From Histoplasma ohiense (taxonomy: Eukaryota; Ascomycota; Eurotiomycetes; Onygenales; Ajellomycetaceae): a stretch of 64,000 bases of DNA. The DNA is taken from assembly GCA_017607445.1 (NCBI GenBank), contig JAEVHH010000002.1, positions 3,959,501-4,023,500 on the forward strand, given 5' to 3'. This document shows, piece after piece, positions 31,151-44,160 of this stretch. Below the pieces are notes generated by a model. It did no database searches. It worked only from the letters and a program-made list of their open reading frames with translations, and was not told the origin of the DNA. Every line of letters begins with the position of its first letter. The stretch's first letter is position 1. The position numbers were made by a program, and so were the translations under genes.

Positions 31151-32560
31151 GAACTGCTGTGAGGAGCTGTCAGATGATATGTGTTCAAACAGCTGTGTTA
31201 TCTCATGCAGTACTGTGTGTAGAACTGTGTGTGATCAAGCAGTTCTACAAAGTCTGTAGAGATCAGAGACTCTAGATAGACAACAGCTGTCATTCAATTG
31301 TGTGGCTGTGCTGCTGATATCTTGAGTCAGTGAGGAAAGTGTCTCTGTAAATATTGACAGAGTATCAAATATTTTGAGCTTTTGTTGTATTCACAGACAT
31401 AGATGAGCCTTGCATCTGCATGCTGAAAGTATCTGTGATATCAGATAAAGTTTTCATGAGAGAAGTGAAGTGTAAGTCAGCAGTGAAGAGTATACTGTGA
31501 TATACTGAGCTCTGAAGAGATTTTTATTTGATATTCTACAGTCAATCTGCTGAATTTTCAGCTCTGATATCAGTCAGAGAGTTTTTCACAGACTCTGCTT
31601 TATCACTCTCACTCTGTCTCTTGACTGAGCTGCTTGATCACTGTGCAGATCTCACTGACTGTGGATATAATCTTGAGTTTATAGACTGAGACTGTAGTAG
31701 ATGAGATTGTCTATTTAGTCAGACAGTCTGCTTTCTCATTGCTCTCTATTCTCATATACTCAGAGACTCATTTCAGATTCATATTATGTTGTCTGAGAAG
31801 CTTGTAACAGTGACTGTAGACTCAGTTTGAGAAGACTGCTGCACTGCTCTGTATATCTCAGATGACTGAGATGTTGTCAAAGCAAAGTCAGATTCAAAAA
31901 CAGATGCTGTCATCTATAACACAGAGTAGAAGCTTCACTGCACACTCTAATGCACAGCAGACATCAACTGTCTCAGTGTTGAAGATATATGATATAGAAT
32001 TCAATGCAGCTGAGAAGCTGATCAGCTCTTTGTTTTTCTGATAGATTATAAAGTTATAACTCATTCATCTACTGTTGTCAAGAATCTGTTTTGATTCATC
32101 TGAGAAAACATATAGATCTGTTGAAGATTGACTTCTTTATTATTTTTTGAATATCTGAGCAGCACTCTTTTTATCTACACTCTCTGTGGAATCTATTCTG
32201 CATCTCTCTGAATAGTGTGGAATGATAAGTGTGAATCTATTGACTGCAGATAGTAGTGTCTTCAATCTCTGAATCTTGATCTTCAGATGCTGCTGAGTTT
32301 CAGTCTTTCTTTCATATATGATCATTGAGAAAGCTATCTGTAAAGTCAGTAAATGTCTCTCATTCATCATCTAAAGTCTTGTTGTGAAATACATTTTGAT
32401 CTTCTTCAGAGCTATCATTGCTGATGAAAGCTCAGCATCTCAGTATAGAGTTGTAATAGATGTTGTATGAAAAACTGAAAGAACTTTTTCTACTGTTATG
32501 ATAAGCATCTTTTTGACTGTCTTCACATGTTATTTCAGACAGAAACTGATCTCTCTACTT
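31150..32560 (-). pseudogene. LINE-minus ORF2, RNase H and C-terminal region
   Basis: 32370-32140 encodes MIIYERKTETQQHLKIKIQR and FTLIIPHYSERC (the segment between RT and RNase H). RNase H follows at about 32050-31600, and the C-terminal region 'FLTGH....F' is seen as broken segments to 31160. LINE-plus shows the same order at 40571-41088 and 48487-49200, where ESNEKADCL marks the RNase H end. Confidence 0.75.
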
Positions 32561-32579
32561 CTGTCTGTATATCTTGCTG

Positions 32580-34090
32580 ACTGTGTGTGACTGTCATATC
32601 AGGCCTCTGTGTTATAGAGCAGTAAGAAAATCACACAGATAGTGACTGTCTTTCACAGAGTATCTGCTGAGAGTTTATCTCTGATTTTCTCTAGACTTCA
32701 GATGTGCTGAGTCACAGCTCTTATCTTCTTTACTCAGATAGAAATATATAATCTTTAAATGAGTCTTCTGTCAAAATGTACACTCAGTCAGCAGAGTGCT
32801 GGCTTCTGTCCAGCTGAGACAGTGACAGAGTGTATGATCAGATTCTCTGACACAATCACTGATGATATTTCATTGTATCACTTTTTTATGAGATGAATTA
32901 TCTCAAGTTTCTCTGATGCAAAGATCATTTTGTTTGTCTCTTCTCATCTCAGAATACTCTGTATATTATGGCTGAGAAGAGTAGCATTGCTGTCAAGCAA
33001 GTGTATAGTCTACTAAATATTCAGATCATCTGTATAGTCAAAGTACAGCTCTGAGTTCTGCCACAGTAGCTCTGTCAGATACAGAAGAAACAGTATTGAT
33101 AACAGAGAAGATCTCTGTAATATATTATATTGCATCTGATATACTGTTGTGATGATTCTCTTCAGCTGAATCTGAGCTCTGTGTTCAGTGAGAAAGCTGT
33201 CAATGAGTTGTAACAGCTTGTGCAGTCATCTCTGTTGTGTCATTTACTGAAGCAGCTGTCTGCACAGCACAGTATCAAAGACACTCTGCACATTCATTGT
33301 GATCATGAATATCTTCTTGTTTTGTGTGAAGACTGTCTTCATCTCATGAGTGAAAGCAGCTATCAGATTCATTGCAGATTGTCTAAGCAGTATCTTTTCA
33401 TACTGCAAACTGACTATATTATGAATGAGTGCTGTGTACATCAGTTATCTTGCAACAATGCATTTCAGCCTCTTGAAGATTACTGAGAGAAGAGTAATAA
33501 ATCTTCAGAAGTGAATTAAGCTTCTATTTCTCTTATCTATTTTGAATATCATTGTCATCTCTATCAGCTTTCAGATTTGTGAGAAGTGGCAGAGCTGAAG
33601 ACAGCAGTTGTATAGCTGCTGTACAAAGAGAAACACATACTGTCAGTATATCTTGAGCAGCTGCACTGTGATTTCATCTGTGTCTGAAGAGATACTCTGT
33701 ATTTCAATGATATTGTGCTCTATCTTCTTCATCTCAATCTGAGAATCTCAGAGTAGATTTCTCATGTCACTTCAGTGCTCATCATTCAATGAGTTGTATT
33801 TCAGATCATCAGCTGAGTTGTATTGCTTCAGAATAGCTTATTGAAATATCTCAGCTTTGACAGCTGTCTTTTCTATGATCTGATTCTCAATCATCAAAGA
33901 GAGTGCTCTGAGATTGAGTTTCAGTCTGTGTTATGCTATCACTCAGTACAAATCTCTGTCATCTCTGATCTTATTGATTATCTGTCTTTAGTATGCACAT
34001 TTGATCTTGTGCACTGTGTTCTTGAATCAGTGCTTTATGATCTCTGTCTGATGAGTGATGAGCTCTCAATGCACTCTTCAGCAGTCTGCT
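32580..34090 (-). pseudogene. LINE-minus ORF2, reverse transcriptase
   Basis: 33441-33244 encodes QYEKILLRQSAMNLIAAFTH then IFMITMNVQSVFDTVLCRQL, the RT block 'a...D...AFD.v' in which the catalytic Asp is Asn (MNVQ for LDvq). Near 33030 the strand reads FDYTDDLNI, the YxDD box with both Asp. RT thumb-like sequence continues to 32580. Assigned to a Tad1-like LINE because of the downstream RNase H. Confidence 0.85.
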
Positions 34091-34095
34091 GTTCA

Positions 34096-35130
34096 TCAGA
34101 GAGTTGTAGTCTGTCTTTGTTGCACTGACTTGCTGACTGTCTGAGCTGCAGTCAGAAGATTTTGAATGAAGTGTTGAATCAGATCATCAAACTGTGCTGC
34201 ATTTTCAACTCTATCTGAGTAAGATATATTCACTATGAAATCTCTGATAAAATCTGTAAAGAGCTTCAGCTGAAAGTCTGTGATCTTGATCTGAGCTCTG
34301 CTCTGTTGTGTCTGAAATGTTATCAGCAGTATAGTAATCATAGACTGATGATCTGAGTCACAGTGTAAATTCTGATGCACTGAAGTGGAAGCAAAGATCA
34401 TATTGAAGAAGATGAAATCAATTACATAATCTACTACATAAATTGAAATATCTATCTCTTTCACAAAGTTTATTTCATGTTCACTGACTCACTGAACAAG
34501 CTTCTCTTCTCAGTGCAGATTCACTGCCTCTGATTCAAAGACATCATATCATACATTGAAATCTCCACTCACTAGACAGTGGGCTGGTGAGTTCAAATTG
34601 ATCAGATAGTCCATGACTGTGTCTGTCTCAGACTATCTGTACACATTGAGAATGTGATAGTCATTGACATTGATTCACAGCAGATCTCTGTTTTGCACAG
34701 ATTGATATTGCTATGTTCTTATTTTTGAACTCTTATATATATATGTCATGACTCAGAGTCTCTTCTTCTCTCACTGCTTCAGATTAGTGTCATCTCAGTG
34801 ATCTATGAGTGCAAAGCACTCATATGCTGAGTGATTAGAAGTCTTGATATCAGAATATATGTAAGACTTCTGTATACAGATCACTTCACAGTTCTGTTTG
34901 AAAGCAAGCTGTAGAGCTACTGTATGACAGAGAGCTGCTCTGACTGTATTTGCTTAAAAGATCTGTAGAGAATGATTTTTCTGCTGATTGTTTCTGCAGC
35001 ATCAGCTGTGTTGCTGATGTTGATGTTCTAGTATGAGAAGTTATTTGATGAGCTGCTGTCAAAATTCATCTGTGGAATGAGATTGAAGAGTTTCAGATCT
35101 GTTGTCTGTATGCTGAGATTAGACTGCTCT
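34096..35130 (-). pseudogene. LINE-minus ORF2, AP-type endonuclease
   Basis: Starts with LRFFNFIL-like sequence (the 'L.i.Q.N' opening of APE endonucleases, here altered) and ends at 34464-34096 with VVDYVIDFIFFNMIFA followed by HQNLHCDSDHQSMITILL. The last matches 'T.IDLtf......W.v.....SDH.pI', including the catalytic SDH. It would nick the target to prime reverse transcription. Confidence 0.82.
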
Positions 35131-35239
35131 TTGACTGCTTGACTATACTGTCACTCTGCTGTGCAGACTGAGTGTTGTCTGATGTGGGTCATTTATCAGA
35201 TAATATTCTCTTCACTGATGAAGCTCTGAGTAGCTGTCT

Positions 35240-36761
35240 GCTTGCAGAGTGCTAGTCTGATGAGCTGTGTTGACTGAGTTGATTGAGTGAATGATGTAGA
35301 TATCATCACTGTGATCATTGATGCTGGCTGTGCTGACAGTGATTGTCATTTCTGAGCATCTCTGTGATATCTGTTGTCAAGATGATGGACAGCTGTTAGC
35401 TTCTTTTGAGTTAGATGTCTGAGAATGCTGTTCATATATCTGAGTGTGGCAGAGCAGTGCTGATACTCAGTTGAGTAGAATTGACAGCAGTTGATATACT
35501 GTGATGCTCTCTTGCACTTCACATCTGTTGACTTCTTGTGCTGGCTTGTGAGCTCACTGCAGTTGAAGCATCTCATCAGTTGCATACACTTTGATAAGTG
35601 GCAGTATCTCTGATATTCTGAGTCATATCTCACTGTCAGTGACCTTTTCTTGATGAGTCTGACTCTTTCACTGATATTGAAGAGTGAGAAGTCTTTCACT
35701 GAGATGAGGAAAAAGACAATCTATGTAATCTTCTCTATCTTAAGATTCACTTCATATTATAAGAGTTGACAGCTCACTGATTTTATCTTTGTCTGAGTCA
35801 GAATCTCTCTCTCAATCATTTTGTCTGTGGAAATTCTTGTCTCTTCTCAGTTCTGAATAAATTCTGAAACTTCTGAAACAGTATAATTGTATCACTGCTC
35901 TGATAGCTGAATCTCTGTGGTATCAAGAACTTCACAGAGAGTAGTCACTGTCTTCTCAGTGATCAGAGCATTGTATATGTCTCTGTTACTTGATATGATT
36001 GCTCAATCTGTTCTGATGAACTTCATCTTCAGTACATTAGTCATGTCTCTCACTCTCTGAATGTTTGCAATGATTGTCTGCTGCACAGTATATGACTGCA
36101 GCTGAGCAATCTATTTCTCTGACTGAAGAGTGATGAGAACTCATGAGTTCTTCTGCTGTTTTGTATTCTCTGTGAGACTTCTTGACTGACTGATATTCTT
36201 GAGCTGCAGACTGACTTCACTAGCTCTATCAGCTGAGAAAGCTGCAGTCTTGACAGAGATAGTTTCAGAGAGAGCAGAATTTTTTCTCTTCTGTGTGATG
36301 TCTGCTCAGATAGTCAGCTCTCTCACAGCTGTCTTTGCTGAATTTGACTGTGAATGAATATCTGAGACAGTACTCTCTCTCAGAGTTGATGCTGCACTCA
36401 GATCTGCTGTCATATATGCAATGAATCTTTTATAGAAGACTCAGATAAAGTTCTGACTGACTGACTGTTTCTTCTTCTCAATTCAACTGTTCAGAATCTT
36501 TGTCAATCTGATGAGAGTCTTCTGCTGCAGATTCTATTGCTGTTGAGTCTTTTCAAACTGCTTCTATAGCTGAGAGATGGCTGTGAAGATACTGTCACTG
36601 ACTTCTTTGAGAACTGAAGAAGATATTGTAACAGTCTTTCTCTGTCTTTTGTCAGTCTTTTCAGTAACAAAATTGATCAGTGATTCTGACTTTAGTGGTC
36701 TGATGTAGACTGTGTAAATGTTCTTGAGTGGATGAAAGGGTGTTGAGGGCTCCATGACCAC
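35240..36761 (-). pseudogene. LINE-minus ORF1 (CCHC protein)
   Basis: Starts near 36755 (MEPSTPFHPLKN) with the same Gln-rich coiled coil as LINE-plus. At 35699-35346 it encodes FNISERVRLIKKRSLTVRY and a double knuckle region, CFNCSELTSQHKKSTDVKC then CCQFYSTEYQHC, matching the C-x2-C...H...C repeats near the end of Tad1-type ORF1. It ends in a His/Gln-rich tail. ORF1 would coat the LINE RNA. Several TGA codons interrupt it. Confidence 0.85.
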
Positions 36762-36922
36762 TCAACCTGTGCAGTACACACATGTAGAGTAATTGCAGAG
36801 GGTGTGTGATGATGTTGAATGGGTTGAAGGGTTAAAATTATACAAAAAACAGTTAGAAAATAGAAAAATTCAAATGTACCTCTATGTTTGTGGGTAGTTG
36901 TAAGGATGCAGACAATCATTGC

Positions 36923-37760
36923 AAACATTCAGAGAGTGGAATATATAGCTAATATGCTGAAAATAAAGCTCATCAGAATAGATTGAGTGATTATATTAAG
37001 TAATAGAGATATACATAATATTCTGATTACTGAGAAGACAGTGACTACTCTCTGTGAAGTTCTTGACATTATGAAGATTCAGCTATCAGAGCAGTGATAC
37101 AATTATACTGTCTCAGAGATCTCAGAATTTATTCAGAACTGAGAAAAGACAAGAATCTTCACAGATAAAATAATTAAAAAAGAGATTCTGACTCAGATAA
37201 AGATAAAATCAGTGAGCTGTCAACTCTTATAATATGAAGTGAATCTCAAGACAGAGAAGATTACATGAATTGTCTTTTTTCTCATTTCAGTGAAAAACTT
37301 CTCACTCTTTAATGTCAGTGAAAGAGTCAGACTCATCAAGAAAAGATCACTGACAGTGAGATATGACTCAGAATATCAGAGATACTATCATTCATCAAAG
37401 TATATACAACTGATGAGATGCTCCAACTGCAGTGAGTCTACAAATCAACACAAAAGATCAATAAATATGAAGTGTAAAAGAGCATCACAGTGTGTCAACT
37501 GCTGTCAATTCTACTCAGCTGAGCATCAGCACTGCTCTGTCACATTCAGATGCATGAATGACATTCTCAGATGTCTAACTCAAAAAAAGCTAGCAGCTGT
37601 TCACTGTCTTGACAACAGATATCACAGAGATACTCAGAAGCAGCAATCATCATCAACACAGTCAGCATCAATGATTACAATGATGATATCTACATCATTC
37701 ACTTAATCAACTCAGTCAACACAGCTCACTGAGTTAGCATCTCACAAGCAGACAGCTATT
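36923..37760 (+). pseudogene. LINE-plus ORF1, second half with CCHC knuckles
   Basis: Resumes after the nested LINE. 37290-37706 encodes FNVSERVRLIKKRSLTVRY, MRCSNCSESTNQHKRSINMK and CCQFYSAEHQHC, the same double knuckle as LINE-minus. The tail is Ser/Thr/Gln-rich. TGA codons precede it. Confidence 0.87.
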
Positions 37761-37899
37761 CAGAGCTTCATCAGTGAAAAGAACATCATCTGACAGATAA
37801 TCTACATCAGACAATACTCAACTCACACAGCAGAGTGATAACACAGTCAAACAGTTAAAAAGCAGTCTAATCTCAGTATACAGACAACAGATCTGAGAT

Positions 37900-38872
37900 T
37901 CTTCAATTTCATTTTATAGATGAACTTTAACAGCAGCTCATTAAATAACTTCTTATACTAGAACATCAATATCAATGATGTGACTGATGCTATAGAAACA
38001 ATCAGCAGAAAAATCACTCTCTGCAGATCTTCTGAATAAATACAGTCAGAGTGATTTTCTGTTATATAACAGCTCTACAGCTTATTTTCAAGCAGAGTTG
38101 TGAAGTGATCTGTATACAGAAGTCTTATACACACTCTGACATCAAGACTTCTAATCACTCAGCATATGAGTGCTTTGTATTCATAGACTGCTGAGATGAT
38201 ACTAATCTGAAGCAGTGAGAGAAGAAGAGGCTCTGAATCATGATATATATACACAAAAGTTCAAAGATAAAAGCACAGCAATATCAATCTGTACAAAACA
38301 GAGATCTGCTGTGAATCAGTGTCAATGACTGTCATATTCTCAATATGTACAGACAGTCTGAGACAGACACAGTTATGAACTATCTGATCAATTTAAGCTC
38401 ATCAGTTCACTGTCTGATAGATGGAGATTTCAATGTACAATATGATGTCTTTGAATCAGAGGCAGTGAATCTGCACTAAGAAGAGAAGCTTGTTCAGTGA
38501 GTCAGTGAACACAGAATAAACTTTATGAAAGAGATAAATGTTTCAATTTATATAATAGACTATATAATTGATTTCATCTTCTTCAATGTGATCTTTGCTT
38601 TCACTTCAGTGTGTCAAGATTTACACTGCAGCTCAGATCATCAGTCTATAATTATTATACTATCAACAACATTTCAGACACAGCAGAGCAGTGCTCAGAT
38701 CAAGATCACAAACTTTCAGCTGAAATTCTTTGCAGATTTTGTCAGATATCTCATAATGAATATATCTTACTCAGATGAGATTGAGAATGTAGTAGAGTTT
38801 GATGATCTGATTCAACACTTTATTCAGAATCTTCTGACTGCAGCTCAGATAATCAGTAAATCAGAGCAATAA
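37900..38872 (+). pseudogene. LINE-plus ORF2, endonuclease
   Basis: Collinear with LINE-minus 35130-34096. 38525-38872 encodes IDYIIDFIFFNVIFAFTSVC and LHCSSDHQSIIIIL, with the catalytic SDH present, followed by helices FADFVRYLIMNISYSD. Stops upstream are TGA or TAA. Confidence 0.84.
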
Positions 38873-40350
38873 AAACAGACTGCAGCTTTCTGATGAACAG
38901 CAGACTGCTGAAAAGTATATCAAAAGCTCATCATTCATCAGACAGAGACTGCAAAGCATCAGTTCAAGAACACAGTGCATGAGATCAAGTGTGCATACTG
39001 AAAACAGATAATCAATAAAATCAGAGATAATGAAGATCTGTATCAGATGATAGTGTGATATAAGTTGAAACTCAATCTCAGAGCACTCTCTCTGATGATT
39101 GAAAATCAGATTATAGAAGAGACAGCTGTCAAAACTAAGATATTTCAACAAATCATTCTGAAATGATACAATTCAGCTGATGATCTGAAGTACAATTCAC
39201 TGAATGATGAGCACTGAAGCAGTATGAGAAATCTGCTCTGAAATCTCTGAGTTGAGATGAAGAAGATAGAGTATAATATCATTGAAATACAGAGAATCTT
39301 CTCAGACACAGATGAAATCACAGTGCAGCTGCTCAAGACATACTGACAGTATATATCTCTCTTTATACAGCAGCTACACAACTGCTGCCTTCAGCTCTGC
39401 CACTTCCCACAAATTTGAAAGCTGACAGAGATGACAATGATATTCAAAATAGATAAGAGAGACAGAAGCTCAGTTCACTTCTGAAGACTCATTATTCTTC
39501 TCTCAATAATCTTCAAAAAGCTGAAACATATTATTGCAAGACAATTGATGTACACAGCACTCATTCATAATATGATCAGCTTACAGTATGAAGAGACACT
39601 GCTCAGACAATCTGCAATGAATCTGATAACTGCTTTCACTTATGAGATGAAGACAGTCTTCACATAAAACAAGAAGATATTCATGATCACAATAAATGTG
39701 CAGAGTGCTTTTGATGCTGTACTGTGCAGACAGCTGCTTCAGCAGATAATGCAATAGAGATAACTGTGTAAGCTGCTACAATTCATTGACAGCTTTCTCA
39801 TTGAATGCAGAGCTCAGATTCAGCTGAAAGAGATCATCATAGCAGCATATCAGATGCAATGTGATATATCACAGAGATCTTCTCTATTATCAATACTGTT
39901 TCTTCTGTATCTGACAGAGCTGCTGTGGCAGAATCTGAAATTACACTTTGACTATACAGATGATCTGAACATTTGACAGACTACACACTCACTTAACAAC
40001 AATACTATTCTTCTCAGTCATGATATACAGAGTATTCTGAGATAAGAGAAGATAAAAAAAATGATCTTCATATCAGAGAAACTTGAGATGATTCATCTCA
40101 TAAAAAAGTGACACAATGAAACATCATCAGTAATTGTGTTAGAGAATCTAATCATACACTCTGTCACTGTTTCAGCTGAATAGAAGTCAGTATTTCACTG
40201 ACTGAGTGTACATTTTGATAGAAGACTCATCTGAAGATCACATATCTCTGCTCAGACAAAGAAAACAAATGCTGTAATTCAACACATCTGAAGTTTAGAA
40301 AAGATTAGAGATGAGTCTTCAGCAGATGCTCTGTAGAAGATGATCATCAT
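38873..40350 (+). pseudogene. LINE-plus ORF2, reverse transcriptase
   Basis: At 39590-39740 the frame reads LLRQSAMNLITAFTYEMKTV and IFMITINVQSAFDAVLCRQL (block with the first Asp changed to Asn), and at 39940-39975 LHFDYTDDLNI carries an intact YTDD. The sequence also gives ALIHNMISLQYEETLLRQ before it. Many Trp codons are TGA. Confidence 0.86.
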
Positions 40351-41088
40351 CTATATAATTTCCTCACTACTCTATAACACTGAAATCTGATACAGCAACT
40401 GCACACAGTCAGCAAAACATACAGACAGAAGTGAGAAGATCAGCTTCTATTTAAGATGATATATAAAAACAGTTGAAAAGATACTTATCATAGCAGTCAG
40501 AGAAATTCTTTCAGTTTTCTATACAACACTCATCACAACTCTATACTGAGATGCTGAACTCTCATCAGCAATGATAGCTCTGAAGAAGATCAAAATACAT
40601 TTCATAACAAAGCTTCAGATAATGAATGAGAGACACTCACTGACTTCACAGATAGCTCTATCAATGATTATATATAAAAGAGAAGCTGAAACTCAGCAGC
40701 ATCTGAAGATCAAGATTCAGAGATTAAAGATGCTGCTGTCTGCAGTCAATAGATTCACACTTATCATTCCACACTATTCAGAGAGATGCAGAACAGACTT
40801 CACAGAAGATGTAGATAAAAAAAATACTGTTCAGATATTCAAAAAATAATAAAAAAGTCAATCTTCAACAGATCTATATATCTTCTCAGATGAATCAGAA
40901 TAGATTCTTGACAACAGCAGATGAATAAACTATAACTTTATAATCTATCAGAGAAACAAACAGTTGATCAGCTTCTCAGCTGCATTGAATTCTATATCAT
41001 ATATCTTCAATGCTGAGACAGTTAACATCTGCTGTGTATTAGAGTATGCAGTGAAGCTTCTACTCTGTGCTACAGATGACAGTATCAA
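40350..41088 (+). pseudogene. LINE-plus ORF2, RNase H first part
   Basis: 40571-40849 encodes SMIIYKREAETQQHLKIKIQ and NRFTLIIPHYSERCRTDF, the linker into RNase H. 40964-41088 encodes the start of RNase H (IFNAETVNICCVLEYAVKLL) and stops at the Gypsy-2 target duplication. It continues at 48487. Confidence 0.78.
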
Positions 41089-41351
41089 TGTAATGCACTT
41101 GTTTATTATTTTCTTATTATCTTCGCTTATTCTTACCTCTTTCCATTATACTCTCGCTACCGCTATTTCTATATGTATATATATATCAATGTATGTATTT
41201 CGCACATTTTCTTTCTCTTTCTTTTCTTTCTTAGCAATTAGCTACACTACATTACACTACTATACTACACTCTACAATATATTACTATTATCTCTGCTAT
41301 GCTATAAACTATTTTCTACTGTTACTCTTCACACTGTCACTACATCTCACA
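41089..41351 (+). repeat. Gypsy-2 5' LTR
   Basis: TGTAATGCACTTG to CATCTCACA. A CT-rich tract ends at 41230 and is followed by TTAGCAATTAGC; AGCAATTAG (41233-41241) is complementary to CTAATTGCT at 41356-41364. Confidence 0.94.
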
Positions 41352-41398
41352 GTTTCTAATTGCTCAATCTTCAAGAGATGATCTGTTGAGTAATAGTC

Positions 41399-42730
41399 AT
41401 GATCTCTATTCACAGCATCCACTGTACTTGTGCTACTGCTGAATCTGAAGCAACAAACATCATGAAAGAAAACTGTGAAATGCACACTTCTGCCACTGAA
41501 AGTGTGCAACAAGTATCATCTTTCTCTATGAAATTGAATTCTGAGTATAATTCAGAAGAGAATATCTCTTCTGAAGATCTCAGTACAATTGAGATCAAGA
41601 AAATAGCTGTGATCATAAGAATCAAAAAATTACAGACTGAGAAAGAATTGTGAGAACTTCAACATCAGTGCAATACTTTACTGCAAGAATTGAATGAAAC
41701 AATTCCAGTCATCTGAAATATACTAGAAGTGCATTCAAACCACAGTAGAGATGCAACTAGTGTGAATGATAATCATGATAATGCCATCAGTATTCTTGAA
41801 TCACTGGAAACCACACTACAAACACTCAACATCTTAGTGGAAAGCACTGTGACTACTGTTAGTGAGAGATGTAGTCAGATATTACTTTGGCAATTAGAAC
41901 TTTGAGATTCTGACATGAGCAGTTACTCTTCTTGAAAAGATGTGGAAAAGTTCTGAGATCAAAGTATGAAAGAATTTGAAAACTTTGTTACAGCTGCTAT
42001 TGCTTTCCATATCAGTGATCTTGATTACTACAATGAACATGATCATTGAAAGATCATCGAAGCTGTTACTCATTTCAATGTTGAGATGCAACAATGTTGA
42101 TATCAATATACACACAATATACAGACTTTGCCATCATGGAAAGAATTTGTTAGTTGAATGCAATGTCAAGTCACTGATTCAGATAAAAGTTTCTGAGATG
42201 CTGATAGACAGTATTGAAAAACAGAGCAACAAGAAGATCAGACAGTTCAACAATTTGCTTCATATTTACAATCAATTGAAGAGCATCTGCAGCATTCTTA
42301 TAGTGAATACCATTGGAAATCACATCTCTATATGAAAGTTCTACCTTCCATTCACTGAGAATTCAACAAATATACAATCAAATTGGAAGAGTTAAGCTAT
42401 GATGCCACTCTACATAAACTTGCAATGACAGAATTGAATCTGTCAGAGAGATGGAAGAAGCTTAAAAAGAAGTCAAATTTCAAAAACCTCACTCAAAGCT
42501 TTAACAACAGAAATAATGCTGATAATAGATCACAAAATAAATACAGATGAAATAACACTACAAAGTCTGATGACTCCACTCAATTGAAATATTGCTGTTA
42601 TTGCAAGCAATCAGAACATACCATCAATTTGTGTTTCAAACAACTCAAAGACAAATCCAAAAACACCAAGTCTGACTTGAAATTTGATACAAAAGACATG
42701 AAGAACTCAAAGAACTCAAAAAATGCTTAA
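41399..42730 (+). pseudogene. Gypsy-2 gag
   Basis: 41399-41653 (MISIHSIHCTCATAESEATN...) ends in the coiled-coil IKKLQTEKEL; 41976-42335 is a stretch of the core in another frame's shadow. The true frame runs through TGA breaks to QLKYCCYCKQSEHTINLCFK at about 42580-42640, a CCHC-like knuckle, then a Lys/Ser/Asn-rich tail. Collinear with Gypsy-1 gag. Confidence 0.85.
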
Positions 42731-42739
42731 GACACATCA

Positions 42740-43520
42740 TTCAGCTTGCAATGACAGTCATAAGCATGAAAAGTTGACATAAAAACATCTTAAACTTCAC
42801 TGTCACAGTGAAACTCACTACATCTAAGAATCTGCAAAAAGTGCTTGCACTAGTAGACTCTGAATCAGAAGTGAACTGTGTCAATGAATTTTGAACAAAG
42901 AATCACAATCTAGAAACTGCTCACTGCAAAATTAAAATGATCAAATTGATTGATAGATGCATAATGTGCTTCTCTGAAGAGTATAACATTGCAACTACTG
43001 TCACTGATCACAAGAGTAATGCACAGCAGACATCTCATTCCTTTCATATAATGAAGATAAAGAACTACAATCTTGTATTAGAATTTCTTTGATTAAGACA
43101 AACAAATTCTCTTATAGATTGATCAGATGAACAATTCTTCTTTAGAAGCTCTGAAGATGAACAACAGTCTCAAATTATTTCTGAACAAGATGTCTTAGCT
43201 GAAGTTCTCACAGAAGCTAGAGTAGAAATGCTTGTAGTATTATCTACAGAATATTCAAAAGACTTAAAGCATGCTTTACATGTATTCTCAGCTGTGTATT
43301 CAGACTTGCTGACTGATCTACTTGATTATGTCATGCCATATGTGCATATCTTCTCAGAAGAAGGTGCTATAAGTGTGAAAAGATCAGAAGAGATGAAACA
43401 CTGTATAGATCTCAAATCTGATATACAATCTTCATTTATACTGATATACAATCTCTCTGAAACTGAGTTAGCTGCTCTAAGAGAATATTTAAAAAATGTA
43501 TTAGATAAAGAATGAATATA
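42740..43520 (+). pseudogene. Gypsy-2 protease and linker
   Basis: Around 42840-42900 the frame reads KVLALVDSESEVNCVNEF: the retropepsin D-S-G is D-S-E here (GGA/GGG to GAA), so the protease is dead. 43228-43515 is the conserved linker (MLVVLSTEYSKDLKHALHVF...) ending in the first RT block NLSETELAALREYLK. Confidence 0.83.
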
Positions 43521-44160
43521 ATCATTCAGTAGCTCAGCTGATGCACTAATTCTCTTTGTCTTCAAAAAAGATGATGAACTCTGTCTTTGTGTAGACTATC
43601 AAGGATTAAATCAAATCATCATCAAGAATTGATACCCTCTATCTTTAATAAGTGAATTACTTGATAAACTTTCAAAAGCTAAGATATTCACTAAGCTGAA
43701 TCTTCAAGATATCTACCACTGCATACTTATAGCAGCAAAAGACTGTTGAAAGACAGCCTTTAGAACAAGATATGAACATTTTGAATATGTAGTTATGTCA
43801 TTTGAACTAGCTAATACTTCAGTGACATTTCAAGCATACATTAACAATGTCTTGTCTGATTTGTTGGATATATGTTGTGTTGTCTATTTGAACGACATTC
43901 TCATATTCTCCAATTCAAAGCAGAAATATAAAGTGCATATTACTAAGATGCTAGAACATCTCAAGTGTGTGAATCTATTTACAAAACTCTCTAAGTATGA
44001 ATTTGAAGTGAACAAAGTCTCATTTCTGAGGTTTGTTATAGATACAAATGATGTTGAGATGAAGTTAGACAGAGTCTCCACTATTGTGAAATGATCTACA
44101 TCTAAATCAATTAAAGAGATTCAATTCTTCTTGAGCTTTGCTAATTTCTATTAACAATTT
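43520..44160 (+). pseudogene. Gypsy-2 reverse transcriptase
   Basis: ILFVFKKDDELCLCVDY at 43550-43600, KAKIFTKLNLQDIYHCILI at 43675-43730 (first Asp is Asn) and 43795-44094 with CCVVYLNDILIFSNSKQ: the YLDD box reads YLND. Compare the intact YLDD in Gypsy-1. Both changes are GAC/GAT to AAC/AAT. Confidence 0.92.

Larger units (their letters stand above)
30228..36907 (-). mobile_element. LINE-minus: full-length Tad1-type element nested in LINE-plus
   Basis: It is 6,680 bp long, bounded by a perfect 15-bp duplication GCAGACAATCATTGC (30213-30227 and 36908-36922). The 3' tail is at 30228-30238 (TTTGTTTGTTTG on the plus strand) and the 5' end at 36907 (sense ATCCTTACAACTACCC). Order from right: 5' UTR, ORF1, ORF2 with endonuclease, RT, RNase H, simple repeat, 3' UTR. 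Frames are destroyed by TGA codons. Confidence 0.93.
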
